Positions 1 to 7,681 of a DNA stretch of 64,000 bases are shown one piece after another. The notes under the pieces are model-generated. The model did no database searches, was not told where the DNA came from, and saw only the letters and a list, made by a program, of their open reading frames with translations. The first letter of the stretch is position 1. Each line of letters begins with the position of its first letter. Both the position numbers and the translations under genes were made by a program. The DNA is from JALZKA01 sp963721645 (GTDB lineage: Bacteria; Actinomycetota; Thermoleophilia; Solirubrobacterales; 70-9): the NCBI GenBank assembly GCA_963721645.1, contig CAVRJK010000002.1:1116001-1180000 (forward strand), written 5' to 3'.

Positions 1-1
1 C

Positions 2-664
2 GCGATCGAGTCCCAGGGTGGGCTGACGCTGCCCGAGGCTCCCAGCAGCCGGACTTTCACGGTTGCGGGACACGCAGTACGGCCGGACATCGAGCACCTG
101 CGCTGGTATTGCGACATCGACATATCGCCCGGGGATGCGTACACCCCGTTTGTCCGCTTGGCCTTGGCGCGATATCAGCCGAATTCCCTCATCGGTCTCG
201 AACTCTCGCCGGTCGTGCAACTCGACTACATGCAGCTCTACCCGAATCGCTTCGCGTACGTGTTCCGGCAGAACAGTTCGAGCGTCAGCGTGAACGTTGA
301 CGGCATCGCCCACGATGGCGGGCGGTACCGAAGGACTCCGGGCGCCACGACCCCGCCCGGCTCGGCGATCGAAGTGCAGCTGGAGCAGCGCCGCGATGAC
401 ATGCCACTCACCGATGAGCTCTTCGGTTGGGTGCCGGTCCCCGGAGAGCCGCCGGTTCGACTCGAATTTCGCGAGGATTCGAAAGGTGGGCCCGTTGGCT
501 CTTGGTCGGGAGATATCAACGCCCCGACGGGGGGCCGGTACCGGATCGCGATTCGCGAGTACGAGCAGTTCGGCCCCAAGGTCGGGATCGGCACCGGCAG
601 GTTTCAACGCCGGCTCGTCTACGCGGAGGCGATCGACGTCCCTGGCGACGGCATCGACCCGTAG
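2..664 (+). CDS. Hypothetical protein, 5' end outside window
   Basis: The reading frame is open from the first bases of the window to a TAG at 662-664, so this is the C-terminal part (about 220 residues) of a longer protein. An internal TTG at 158 is not needed as a start because the frame continues upstream with sensible coding sequence (HLRWYCDIDISPGDAYTPF). I see no signal peptide, membrane segment or recognised catalytic motif in the visible part. The stop lies 3 bp before the ATG of the PD40 protein, so the two are probably co-transcribed. The function is unknown. Confidence 0.6.
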   Translation, partial: AIESQGGLTLPEAPSSRTFTVAGHAVRPDIEHLRWYCDIDISPGDAYTPFVRLALARYQPNSLIGLELSPVVQLDYMQLYPNRFAYVFRQNSSSVSVNVDGIAHDGGRYRRTPGATTPPGSAIEVQLEQRRDDMPLTDELFGWVPVPGEPPVRLEFREDSKGGPVGSWSGDINAPTGGRYRIAIREYEQFGPKVGIGTGRFQRRLVYAEAIDVPGDGIDP

Positions 665-667
665 GCG

Positions 668-1972
668 ATGGGCGCGCGCGGCTTGACATCAAGGGCGGGT
701 CGGGTCGCGATCGCCGCGGCGGGACTGGCGATGAGCGCCTCCGTGGCCCTGGCGGGGTCGAACCCGCAGACCGAGCGTGCGAGCGTGAGCTCTCAAGGGA
801 CCGAGGCCAACTCGTCCAGCTCTCAACCCTCCCTGTCATCGAACGGTCGGTCCCTGGTGTTCGTCTCAGCGGCAGATGACCTCGTTGCCGACGACTCGAA
901 CGGCGCAGCGGACGTGTTCGTCCGCAACCTCAAGAAGGAAAAGACGACTCGCGTCAGCGTCGGTCCGAAACGCGTCGAGGCGGACGGGGCGAGCTCCGAG
1001 CCGACGCTTTCTGACAACGGACGCTATGTGGCGTTCATCTCGGGCGCCACGAACCTTGCGAAGAAGGACAAAAACGACCAGGTTGACGTCTTCGTCCGCG
1101 ATCTCAAACGAGGCAAGACCCAGCGGATTTCGCTGGGCAGACGCGGAGCCGAGCCGAACTGTGGTTGCTTTCACCCGGTGATCTCGGGCAACGGGCGGTT
1201 CGTCGCGTTCTCCTCGTTCGCGACCAATCTGGTTCGCAAGGATCGAAACGAGAGTGCCGATGTCTTCCTTCGCGATCTCAGAAAGCGCAAGACGACTCGG
1301 ATCTCCGTAGGGCCGAAGAGCGCCCAGGCCAACGGCGACAGCTACCAGCCGTCGATCTCGGCAAGCGGGAAGTCCGTGGCGTTTTCGTCGGAAGCAACGA
1401 ATCTCGTCAACGACGACGCGAACGGATATGCGGACGTCTATGTCCGCGATCTTGGAGGGCGAAAGACTCTCAGGGTCAGTCGGGGTCTTGACGGCGATGA
1501 GCCGGACGGCGACAGCCGGGCGCCGGCGATCTCGGCGAGGGGAAAGTCTGTCGCGTTCTCGTCCTCGGCAACAAATCTGGTGGAGGACGACTTGAATGGC
1601 GTTATCGACGTGTTCCTGGGCGGCGTCGGTAAGGGCAAGGCGAAGCGCGTCAGCATCGCCTCTGACGGAACGGAGGCTGATGACGAGAGCCTCTCGCCAT
1701 CGCTGTCGGCCAACGGGCGATCCGTCGCGTTCTATTCGTACGCGACCAACCTTGTGGCGACCGACGAAAATGAAGTTCGAGACGTCTTTGTTCACACCGT
1801 TCGCTCGAAGACGACCGAGCGTGAAAGCGTCAGTTCGACCGGCGTCGAAGGCGACGCCGAGAGCTTTGCTCCCACTCTGTCCGGGAACGGGAATCGAGTT
1901 GCGTTCAGCTCTTCAGCAGCCAATCTGGTGGGCGACGACACGAACGGCGTCCGCGACGTTTTCGTGCGTTAG
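668..1972 (+). CDS. Secreted PD40/TolB-like seven-repeat beta-propeller protein
   Basis: The 434-residue protein has an N-terminal signal peptide (Arg-rich start, hydrophobic stretch about 13-29 ending SVALAGS). Seven consecutive repeats of about 58 residues follow, each with the pattern S.NGR.VAF.S.ATNLV..D.N...DVFVRDL..GKT.R.S and fitting PD40/WD40-like blades. Seven blades make one complete propeller that fills the whole mature protein, and no enzymatic domain is fused to it. Such proteins act outside the membrane as binding scaffolds, but the ligand here is unknown. The Asp/Asn-rich loops (D.NG..D) could bind calcium; that is inference. A second family member, frameshifted, lies at 47.8-49.2 kb. 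Confidence 0.8.
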   Translation: MGARGLTSRAGRVAIAAAGLAMSASVALAGSNPQTERASVSSQGTEANSSSSQPSLSSNGRSLVFVSAADDLVADDSNGAADVFVRNLKKEKTTRVSVGPKRVEADGASSEPTLSDNGRYVAFISGATNLAKKDKNDQVDVFVRDLKRGKTQRISLGRRGAEPNCGCFHPVISGNGRFVAFSSFATNLVRKDRNESADVFLRDLRKRKTTRISVGPKSAQANGDSYQPSISASGKSVAFSSEATNLVNDDANGYADVYVRDLGGRKTLRVSRGLDGDEPDGDSRAPAISARGKSVAFSSSATNLVEDDLNGVIDVFLGGVGKGKAKRVSIASDGTEADDESLSPSLSANGRSVAFYSYATNLVATDENEVRDVFVHTVRSKTTERESVSSTGVEGDAESFAPTLSGNGNRVAFSSSAANLVGDDTNGVRDVFVR

Positions 1973-2026
1973 ACCGTCAACCCGCGGCTGAAGGCGGCCG
2001 GTTCGGTGAAGCATGGATGCTGGCTC

Positions 2027-2995
2027 CTACAAGGGACTGCCCGTCTCCCCGCTGTCGCGTGAACCGCCCTTTGCGCCGCGCTCGATCAGACGGGGTTCGC
2101 CGCGCTCGGGGAACGGAATCTCGATCACGTCGAAGTCGCGCGGCGCCAGAGCGCCAGGAAACTCCTGTCGGGCCTCTTCGAGCACCGCGCCGACGTGGTA
2201 GCGGGACGAGATGTGGACCAGCGCCAGCATTCGGACCTGCGCCTCGGCGGCCAGCCTTGCGGCCTGGCGGGCCGTCGAGTGCTTCGTCTCGTGCGCGCGC
2301 TGGGCCTCCTCGTCGGCAAAGCTCGCTTCATGGACGAGCAGTTCCGCCTCGTGGGCTGCGATCAGCGTCAGCTCGCAGGGCTCGGTGTCTCCGGTGACGA
2401 CGATCTTGCGACCGAGTCGGGCCTCACCTACAACTTGCGCGGGCTCGACGCCGTCCACGCTTTGGCCGGCCTGGAGGCGGGCAAAGTCGGGGCCGGGCTT
2501 GATGCCAAGGCGCGTCGCCTCGGCCGGGTCGAAACGCCCGGGCCGCTCGTCCTCGACCAACGCGTATCCGAACGCCCGCCCGCGGTGTTCGACCTCGAAC
2601 GGGCGCATCTCATATGTGTCGTAGCGGACCGGCGCGGAACCACTCAACTCGATGAGCTCGAGCGGGTACGAGACGTTGCCCACGATTCGCCGCAGGGCGA
2701 CGAAGAGGTCCTCGAGGCCGGGTGGGCCGAGAATCCGAAGCGGCGCCTCGCGCCCGTTCAGCTCGTAGGTCTTCAGCAGGCCGGGAACACCGAGGTAGTG
2801 GTCCGCGTGAAAGTGCGTGATGTAGAGGTCGTCGACCTGGACGAGGCCGGTCGAGCGCTGCATCTGGCGCTGAGCACCCTCGCCGCAATCGATGAGGATG
2901 CGATCCCCGCCCGCACGAACGAGCAGGCAGGCGGTGGCCCTCCGTGCCGTCGGCACGGAGCCGCCGGTGCCGAGAAAGACAACGTCGAGGTCCAT
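2027..2995 (-). CDS. rnz: Ribonuclease Z
   Basis: Endoribonuclease that removes the 3' trailer from tRNA precursors. The 322-residue protein is the usual length for a short-form RNase Z. It begins with the metallo-beta-lactamase strand (VVFLGTGGSVP), has the metal motif HFHADH at residues 61-66, and later has VTGDTEP and HEASF, consistent with the other zinc ligands. A tRNA-Arg gene lacking an encoded CCA lies immediately upstream on the other strand, which is the kind of substrate this enzyme matures. The gene converges with the PD40 gene across a 54-bp gap that shows no clear terminator. Confidence 0.93.
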   Translation of the reverse strand: MDLDVVFLGTGGSVPTARRATACLLVRAGGDRILIDCGEGAQRQMQRSTGLVQVDDLYITHFHADHYLGVPGLLKTYELNGREAPLRILGPPGLEDLFVALRRIVGNVSYPLELIELSGSAPVRYDTYEMRPFEVEHRGRAFGYALVEDERPGRFDPAEATRLGIKPGPDFARLQAGQSVDGVEPAQVVGEARLGRKIVVTGDTEPCELTLIAAHEAELLVHEASFADEEAQRAHETKHSTARQAARLAAEAQVRMLALVHISSRYHVGAVLEEARQEFPGALAPRDFDVIEIPFPERGEPRLIERGAKGGSRDSGETGSPL

Positions 2996-3025
2996 GTTCC
3001 GAACCGTAGCTGCGCGAGGCGGGTC

Positions 3026-3031
3026 TAGACT
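3026..3031 (+). promoter_or_regulatory. Candidate -10 box of tRNA-Arg
   Basis: TAGACT lies 10 nt before the tRNA 5' end and matches the TAnnnT form seen at many other starts in the window. No convincing -35 is visible. Confidence 0.4.
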
Positions 3032-3041
3032 CGACGGTCTC

Positions 3042-3114
3042 GCGCCCGTAGCTCAGTGGATAGAGCGCCGCCCTCCGGAGGCGGAAGTCGCAGGTTCGAA
3101 TCCTGCCGGGCGCG
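3042..3114 (+). tRNA. tRNA-Arg (anticodon CCG)
   Basis: A 73-nt cloverleaf: acceptor GCGCCCG/CGGGCGC, D stem GCTC/GAGC, anticodon stem CCGCC/GGCGG with loop CTCCGGA (anticodon CCG at 3075-3077), T stem GCAGG/CCTGC with loop TTCGAAT, discriminator G. All stems pair perfectly. CCA is not encoded, so it must be added after RNase Z cleavage. It reads the codon CGG, which is common in this high-GC sequence. Confidence 0.97.
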
Positions 3115-3122
3115 TCAGCCGC

Positions 3123-3974
3123 TCATGGGCCATAGGCGACGTGCCACCACTCGGACGGAATCGTGCCCACCCATCCGTAGCCGCTGCCGATCTGATCGAT
3201 CACGTCTCGCATGACCGGCTCGGCCAGGTCCACGGCCACGCCCACTTCGTGGGAGCTCGTACCGGGCGGGTTCGCGGGCGCGCCCTGTCCCGAGAGATAG
3301 AGGTCGTAGAGCCGCTGCTGCTGCTCGGTTGTCCGGTAACCCGAGGCAGGGCCGGCCGGAAAGAGATCGACACCGAAGTTCGAGAGCGAATCGTTGCGCA
3401 TCGCGTTCCACGACTCGGCGGCCGCCTGGTCAAGCGGAACGTCGCCGGACGGTGAAGGAACCGATCCCATTCCGGCCGGAACCACCGGCGCAGACGGAGG
3501 TGGGACCGAAAGGGTTGTGCCCTCGACCAGGACTCCCGCCGGATCGAGACCGTTGGCCGCAGCGAGATCCACCACGGTCACACCGTTTGCACCGCCTATG
3601 GATGAAAGCGTCTCGCCGTACGCGACGGTGTGCGAGGTGCCAGTGGTTGCCGGCACTGACGCTGCAACTCCCGAACCGGCGGGGGTCGGAGCAACGCCGG
3701 CGCTCGCCAGCGCCGCGGCTCCTTCGTCCACCGTCGGCACCTGGATCGTCTGTCCCTCGACGACCAGCGCGTCCTCGGACAGGCCATTGAAAGTCGCGAC
3801 GGTTCGTGTCGTGAGGTTGTTCTGGGCAGAGATCGACCAGAGCGTCTCTCCCGGCGCGACCACGTGAGGAGCGCTCGCTTGCGCGCTCGATGAGTGCGCG
3901 AGTCCGGCCACCAGCGTCGCGCACGCGACCACCACTTGACGCTTTCGTCCGTTCCAACTCCGAATTCTCGACAC
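3123..3974 (-). CDS. Secreted LysM-LysM-M15 peptidase (VanY-type carboxypeptidase)
   Basis: A predicted peptidoglycan-processing protein. From the GTG at 3974 it has a basic N-terminus and a hydrophobic export segment (VVVACATLVAGL). Two LysM repeats follow (VVAPGETLWSI... and TVAYGETLSSI...), then a C-terminal M15B domain with TSSHEVGVAVDL (zinc ligands of the SxHxxGxAxD motif) and EWWHVAYG near the end. The family cleaves D-Ala from stem peptides or cross-links, and LysM anchors the enzyme to glycan. The GTG was chosen over the longer frame to 4028 because AAAGGAG lies 7 nt upstream and the extra residues do not look like an export signal. The gap upstream is hairpin-rich. Confidence 0.88.
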   Translation of the reverse strand: MSRIRSWNGRKRQVVVACATLVAGLAHSSSAQASAPHVVAPGETLWSISAQNNLTTRTVATFNGLSEDALVVEGQTIQVPTVDEGAAALASAGVAPTPAGSGVAASVPATTGTSHTVAYGETLSSIGGANGVTVVDLAAANGLDPAGVLVEGTTLSVPPPSAPVVPAGMGSVPSPSGDVPLDQAAAESWNAMRNDSLSNFGVDLFPAGPASGYRTTEQQQRLYDLYLSGQGAPANPPGTSSHEVGVAVDLAEPVMRDVIDQIGSGYGWVGTIPSEWWHVAYGP

Positions 3975-4013
3975 CCGCCTACTCCTTTGTTTGTCCCCGG
4001 GTAGGTGCCTTAC

Positions 4014-4029
4014 GGGGTGGCCGGCCACC
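4014..4029. other. Perfect 16-bp palindrome in the leader of the LysM/M15 gene
   Basis: GGGTGGCCGGCCACCC is perfectly self-complementary and lies 40-55 nt upstream of the GTG at 3974. It could fold into a leader hairpin or be a protein-binding site. No T-run follows, so it is not an obvious terminator. Nearby CACC/GGTG and CCCGG/CCGGG segments allow further pairing. Confidence 0.5.
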
Positions 4030-4080
4030 CTCCTCGCCGGATTGACCGCTGTTACGGGCTCTGCAACGAGGTGCCCCGCC

Positions 4081-4086
4081 TAGGAT
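4081..4086 (+). promoter_or_regulatory. Candidate -10 box, leaderless start
   Basis: TAGGAT is followed by 7 nt and then the ATG at 4094. No Shine-Dalgarno fits in that space, so transcription probably begins at or next to the start codon. Confidence 0.5.
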
Positions 4087-4093
4087 TGACCCG

Positions 4094-5344
4094 ATGCCCG
4101 AGCGAGACATCGACGTAACCCTCTTCGGCGCGACGAGCGTCACCGGTCGCCAGATCGCGAAATACCTGGCGCTCCGTGCGCCCGATGTGGGTGCCACCTG
4201 GGCCGCTGCCGCGCGCAGCCCCGAGAAGCTCACGGCGACCCTCGCGGACGTGGGTGTCGAAGGGGCAACGACGATCGCCGCGGATGTCACGGACCCCGCA
4301 TCGCTCCAGGCAATGGCGGAGCGCAGCAAGGTCATCCTGAACCTCGTCGGCCCCTACACCTCGTATGGCCGTCCGGTCATCGACGCCTGCGTCGCCGGCG
4401 GAGCGCATTACGTAGATCTTTCCGGAGAGATGCCATTCGTAGCCCGCACCACCCGGGACGTCCACGAAGCTGCCCACAGCGCGGGCGTCAAGATCGTCCA
4501 GGTCTGCGGCTTCGAGTCGCTCCCTCCCGACATGGGCGTCGCGCTCGCCGCCCATGCCGCTGTGGAGCGCCACGGCGAGGCGCTGGCCTCGGCAGAGGTC
4601 ACGATTCGCACCCTCCAGCTGCCGCCCGGTCTCCCCCGCCCGTCCGACATGGTCTCCGGCGGCACCATGCAGAGCCTGGCTCAGGCGCTCGGCGAGGACG
4701 ACGCCGAGCGGCTCCTCGACCCCTCATGCCTCGTCTTCGACGAAGCCCGTTGCGAGGAGATCCGTCGCACGAGCCCCATCAAGATCAGCCCCCGCCGCTC
4801 GCGGGACGGTGCGGTTATCGCCCCCATGGCCCCGGCCGCTTTCATCAACCCTGCAGTCATCCACCGCTCCGCCGCACTCTCCGATCACCCCGTGTTCGTC
4901 TATCGGGAAGGCATGGCGATCGACGGAGGATCAGCGAGCCTTCCATTCCGTTTCGCCGCAGCCGGAGCGCTCTCCGGCATGCAGGTCGCTTCAGCGGCTG
5001 CGGCAGGCGCCCGCCCGGCGATCCGCAAGCGCGCGTCTTCGATCCTCACACGCGTCCTCCCCGGCTCTGGATTTGGCCCGAGCGCAGATCGCATCGAACA
5101 GTGGCGCTGGCGAATGGATGTGGACGGGGCAACCAAGAGCGGTGAGACTCTGCATGTGAGGATCGATGCAGAAGGGCACCCCGGCTACCTCGCCACCTCG
5201 CGGATGATGGGAGAGGCCGGTCTGGTGCTCGCCGACGACTCGCTCACCCCGGATCGCGCCGGCTGCCTTACCCCGTCCGCGGCACTCGGCGTCGCCTCGG
5301 CCGAGCGCTTCGACGCCGCGGGCCTTCGCTTCCGCCTCTCCTGA
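4094..5344 (+). CDS. Saccharopine-dehydrogenase-like / trans-acting enoyl reductase family protein
   Basis: The 416-residue protein opens with a Rossmann nucleotide-binding motif (VTLFGATSVTGRQIAKYL), continues with VILNLVGPYTSYGRPVIDAC and the segment GGAHYVDLSGE, and is full length for the family. In mycobacteria relatives work as trans-acting enoyl reductases for polyketide lipids; other members have no assigned substrate. No polyketide synthase or lysine pathway gene is nearby, so the substrate cannot be inferred. The start is supported by TAGGAT 7 nt upstream of the ATG. The gene is a single transcription unit. Confidence 0.82.
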   Translation: MPERDIDVTLFGATSVTGRQIAKYLALRAPDVGATWAAAARSPEKLTATLADVGVEGATTIAADVTDPASLQAMAERSKVILNLVGPYTSYGRPVIDACVAGGAHYVDLSGEMPFVARTTRDVHEAAHSAGVKIVQVCGFESLPPDMGVALAAHAAVERHGEALASAEVTIRTLQLPPGLPRPSDMVSGGTMQSLAQALGEDDAERLLDPSCLVFDEARCEEIRRTSPIKISPRRSRDGAVIAPMAPAAFINPAVIHRSAALSDHPVFVYREGMAIDGGSASLPFRFAAAGALSGMQVASAAAAGARPAIRKRASSILTRVLPGSGFGPSADRIEQWRWRMDVDGATKSGETLHVRIDAEGHPGYLATSRMMGEAGLVLADDSLTPDRAGCLTPSAALGVASAERFDAAGLRFRLS

Positions 5345-5413
5345 CCCGGTCGGACTGCCCTCGCTCTCCCAGTCAGCCTGGATCGGCTGGGCGAGGCGAA
5401 TAATCTCCGCCCC

Positions 5414-6340
5414 GTGAAGTGGAAGCCACGCAAGAAGTCGAGCGGCGACGTCATCGATATTCGTGGCGCCGAGGGGTCGAGCGGCCGCTCGGGTGGACTC
5501 GGCGGAATCTCGCTGCCGGGCGGCGCGATCGGCGGACTCGGCGGAACCGCCGGCCTGGTTGTCGCCCTGGTCATCGTGGGCATTCAGGTTTTCGGCGGCG
5601 GTTCCGTGGCCGGCTTCGACGTCGGCCAGATCCTCGGCCCGGGAGCCACTCCACCAGGCGCCGACGACCCGGATCCAATCCCGCCGGACCAGGATCCCCA
5701 GCGCGAGTTCTTCGAGTTCTCCGAATACGTCTTCGACGACACGCAAAGGACCTGGCAGAGCTCTTTCGAGAGTGGAGACCAGTCATATAAGGACGCCAAG
5801 CTGGTCGTCTACGACGCCGCCGTCTCCACCGGCGGTTGCGGCAACGCCACCTCGGCGGTCGGGCCTTTTTACTGCCCGGCCGATTCACGTGTCTACCTCG
5901 ATCTCACCTTTTATAAGGACATGGAGCGCCAGCTCGGCGGCGGCGGAGACTTCGCGTGGGCCTACGTGATCGCCCATGAGATGGGGCATCACGTTCAAAA
6001 CGTCCTCGGTACGAACGAGCGCGTCGCTCGCCTCTCCCAGGACGACCCCGACAGCGAGAACGAGTTGTCCGTTCGCACCGAGCTCCAGGCTGACTGCTAC
6101 GCGGGGGTCTGGGCAGCGACCGTCTTCGCAGAGGGCGACCTCGAGTCAGGAGACCTGGACGAGGCGTTCGACACCGCCGAGGCCATCGGCGACGACCGCC
6201 TCCAGGAACAGGCGGGCCAGTCGGTCAACCCGGATTCATTCACCCACGGCTCGTCCGAGCAGCGCCGGGAATGGTTCGAGCGCGGCTACTCCTCAGGCGA
6301 TCCGTCGGACTGCGACACGTTCTCGCCAGAGTCGGTCTGA
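5414..6340 (+). CDS. Neutral zinc metallopeptidase, YpfJ/KPN_00115 family
   Basis: The 308-residue protein has a short basic N-terminus, a Gly-rich linker, one transmembrane segment (about 44-61, GTAGLVVALVIVGIQVF) and an exported catalytic domain. The zinc motif HEMGH is at 188-192 with the downstream conserved RTELQADCYAG. Paired Cys residues near 142, 154 and in ADC may form disulfides. The GTG start follows directly from the conserved KWKPRKKS opening. Its 3' end overlaps the convergent coiled-coil gene by 55 bp, so the last 18 codons are read on both strands. Confidence 0.88.
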   Translation: MKWKPRKKSSGDVIDIRGAEGSSGRSGGLGGISLPGGAIGGLGGTAGLVVALVIVGIQVFGGGSVAGFDVGQILGPGATPPGADDPDPIPPDQDPQREFFEFSEYVFDDTQRTWQSSFESGDQSYKDAKLVVYDAAVSTGGCGNATSAVGPFYCPADSRVYLDLTFYKDMERQLGGGGDFAWAYVIAHEMGHHVQNVLGTNERVARLSQDDPDSENELSVRTELQADCYAGVWAATVFAEGDLESGDLDEAFDTAEAIGDDRLQEQAGQSVNPDSFTHGSSEQRREWFERGYSSGDPSDCDTFSPESV

Positions 6341-6741
6341 GCGGCCTCGTCCGTCGCCGGCTCCTCGTCGATCTCGCCGTTCGCGGCACGCCGTCGGCCC
6401 AGCTTGCCCGTCGCGCGCCGCATCGGATGAAGCGCGAGGCTCAGGTCCTCCAGTCGTGGTTCCAGTCGTTCGACCCGCTCGGCCACCACGTCCATATGGG
6501 GCACCAGCGGCTCGACCGCCTTGCGCATGCCGTCCACCTCATCGCCAAGGGCATCCACGCCCACCCGCATCAGGTGGACCTCCTCGGCCATCGAGATCGT
6601 CGCATTCCGGATTTCCTCTAGCGACTTCGCAACCTCTGGGAGCAGCGCCACCGAGTCGCGCACCGACCTCAGCGATTCAGAGATGTTCCGAAGGCCGTCG
6701 GTGATCGGCCCGATATCGATTGGCAGGCGAAGGTTGGCCAT
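6286..6741 (-). CDS. Hypothetical coiled-coil protein
   Basis: The 151-residue protein consists mainly of heptad-like amphipathic helix (residues about 10-105, for example LRNISESLRSVRDSV and VERLEPRLEDL) followed by a short basic patch (GKLGRRR) and an acidic, probably disordered tail. I do not recognise a named family. It lies 2 bp downstream of the MerR regulator, so it is probably in that operon. Its 3' end overlaps the metallopeptidase gene by 55 bp. Confidence 0.6.
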   Translation of the reverse strand: MANLRLPIDIGPITDGLRNISESLRSVRDSVALLPEVAKSLEEIRNATISMAEEVHLMRVGVDALGDEVDGMRKAVEPLVPHMDVVAERVERLEPRLEDLSLALHPMRRATGKLGRRRAANGEIDEEPATDEAAQTDSGENVSQSDGSPEE

Positions 6742-6743
6742 CG

Positions 6744-7547
6744 CTAACGCCGCTTCCGTCGCTTGCTCGGCTCGCTGCCGATCCGCTGAAGCTCGCGGCC
6801 GAACTCGTCCTCGACGGTCTTGGTCATGGTCATCTGGAACATCGCTTCAAGTGCCTGGGTCGCAACGGGTCGCATCCGCTCGATCGAGTCAACCACGTCC
6901 GGCCACTCCTCCTCGGGTCGGCCCCTCTGTTCGAAAGGCTGCCACACCCAGGTGACGAAAAGCTGCGCGAACGCTTCTGCCACATACCCGCTCGAACGCT
7001 TCATAACGTCGACGACGTCCAAAAGCGCCTCCGCCGGCACCCCGCGCTCGATCATCTCTGCCGCGATCTCGAGCAGGCGCGGGCTCGCGACCTCGAACGA
7101 CGCCGGACCGACCGGAGAGACGAGATCGAGTTTGATCGCACGGCGCAACAGGAGCGGGGTCGCGTCTTCGCCGAAGCGCTGGCGGAGCTCGGAAAGGGTG
7201 AAGATCTGCGGCTGCTCCGACTCGAACGGCTCGGTGACGGCGCGCCGGAAGCTCATGATCGACTCCGACGCCTTGCCACTCGTCCCTTCCAGGAGCCGCT
7301 CGATGCCCTTGAGGTTGAACCCGTCGGCCTGGAGTTGCGAGATCAACTGAAGGCGAGCAGAGTGTCCAGGCCCGTAGTAGCCGACCCGCTGGCGAACCTC
7401 CGGAGGCGGCAAAAGCCCCCGCGCCTGGTGCGCGCGGATGTTCCTGACGCTCATGCCGCTCTCGGCGGCCAACTGCTCGACGGTCAGGCTGTGCCCCGGC
7501 GCGTCGGCGGGCACGGGTTCCTCGACGACCTTCAGATCCCGCTCCAT
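6744..7547 (-). CDS. MerR-family transcriptional regulator
   Basis: From the ATG at 7547 the protein has about 267 residues. A winged-helix MerR DNA-binding domain lies near the N-terminus (HSLTVEQLAAESGMSVRNIRAHQARGLL, then GYYGPGHSARLQLI). A long helical effector domain of unknown ligand follows, and the tail is basic (SKRRKRR). The start at 7547 is preferred over the longer frame to 7664 because the extra 39 residues are low-complexity and TAGCGT lies 7 nt upstream of the ATG. It is divergent from the membrane protein at 7682, which is the likely target. Confidence 0.85.
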   Translation of the reverse strand: MERDLKVVEEPVPADAPGHSLTVEQLAAESGMSVRNIRAHQARGLLPPPEVRQRVGYYGPGHSARLQLISQLQADGFNLKGIERLLEGTSGKASESIMSFRRAVTEPFESEQPQIFTLSELRQRFGEDATPLLLRRAIKLDLVSPVGPASFEVASPRLLEIAAEMIERGVPAEALLDVVDVMKRSSGYVAEAFAQLFVTWVWQPFEQRGRPEEEWPDVVDSIERMRPVATQALEAMFQMTMTKTVEDEFGRELQRIGSEPSKRRKRR

Positions 7548-7554
7548 CCGTAAA

Positions 7555-7560
7555 ACGCTA
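7555..7560 (-). promoter_or_regulatory. Candidate -10 box of the merR gene
   Basis: Read on the minus strand, TAGCGT is followed by 7 nt (TTTACGG) and the ATG at 7547, the leaderless arrangement seen elsewhere in the window. Confidence 0.45.
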
Positions 7561-7581
7561 CCACTCGATGATGCGACATCT

Positions 7582-7602
7582 ATCAACGTGACATGGTTTG
7601 AT
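7582..7602. promoter_or_regulatory. Candidate MerR operator
   Basis: ATCAA at 7582-7586 and TTGAT at 7598-7602 form an inverted repeat in the gap between the divergent merR gene and the 7682 operon. Activation by MerR proteins usually needs such a dyad inside a promoter spacer. The arms are short, so this is a candidate only. Confidence 0.35.
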
Positions 7603-7681
7603 GTAACAATGCCAGGGCATCGGGGTTTAGGTGCCCCAGACGCATGACCATCTCCGCCACGCATAAGGAAGGTTCCCGCAC

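Noticed and set aside
866..1795. 309-residue minus-strand open frame
   Set aside because: Complement of the PD40 repeats; its own apparent repeats only mirror them.
3975..4090. c-di-AMP (ydaO) riboswitch upstream of the LysM gene
   Set aside because: The gene type fits, but I could not find the GGGGTGAATC and CCGAA conserved segments, so I report only an unassigned structured leader.
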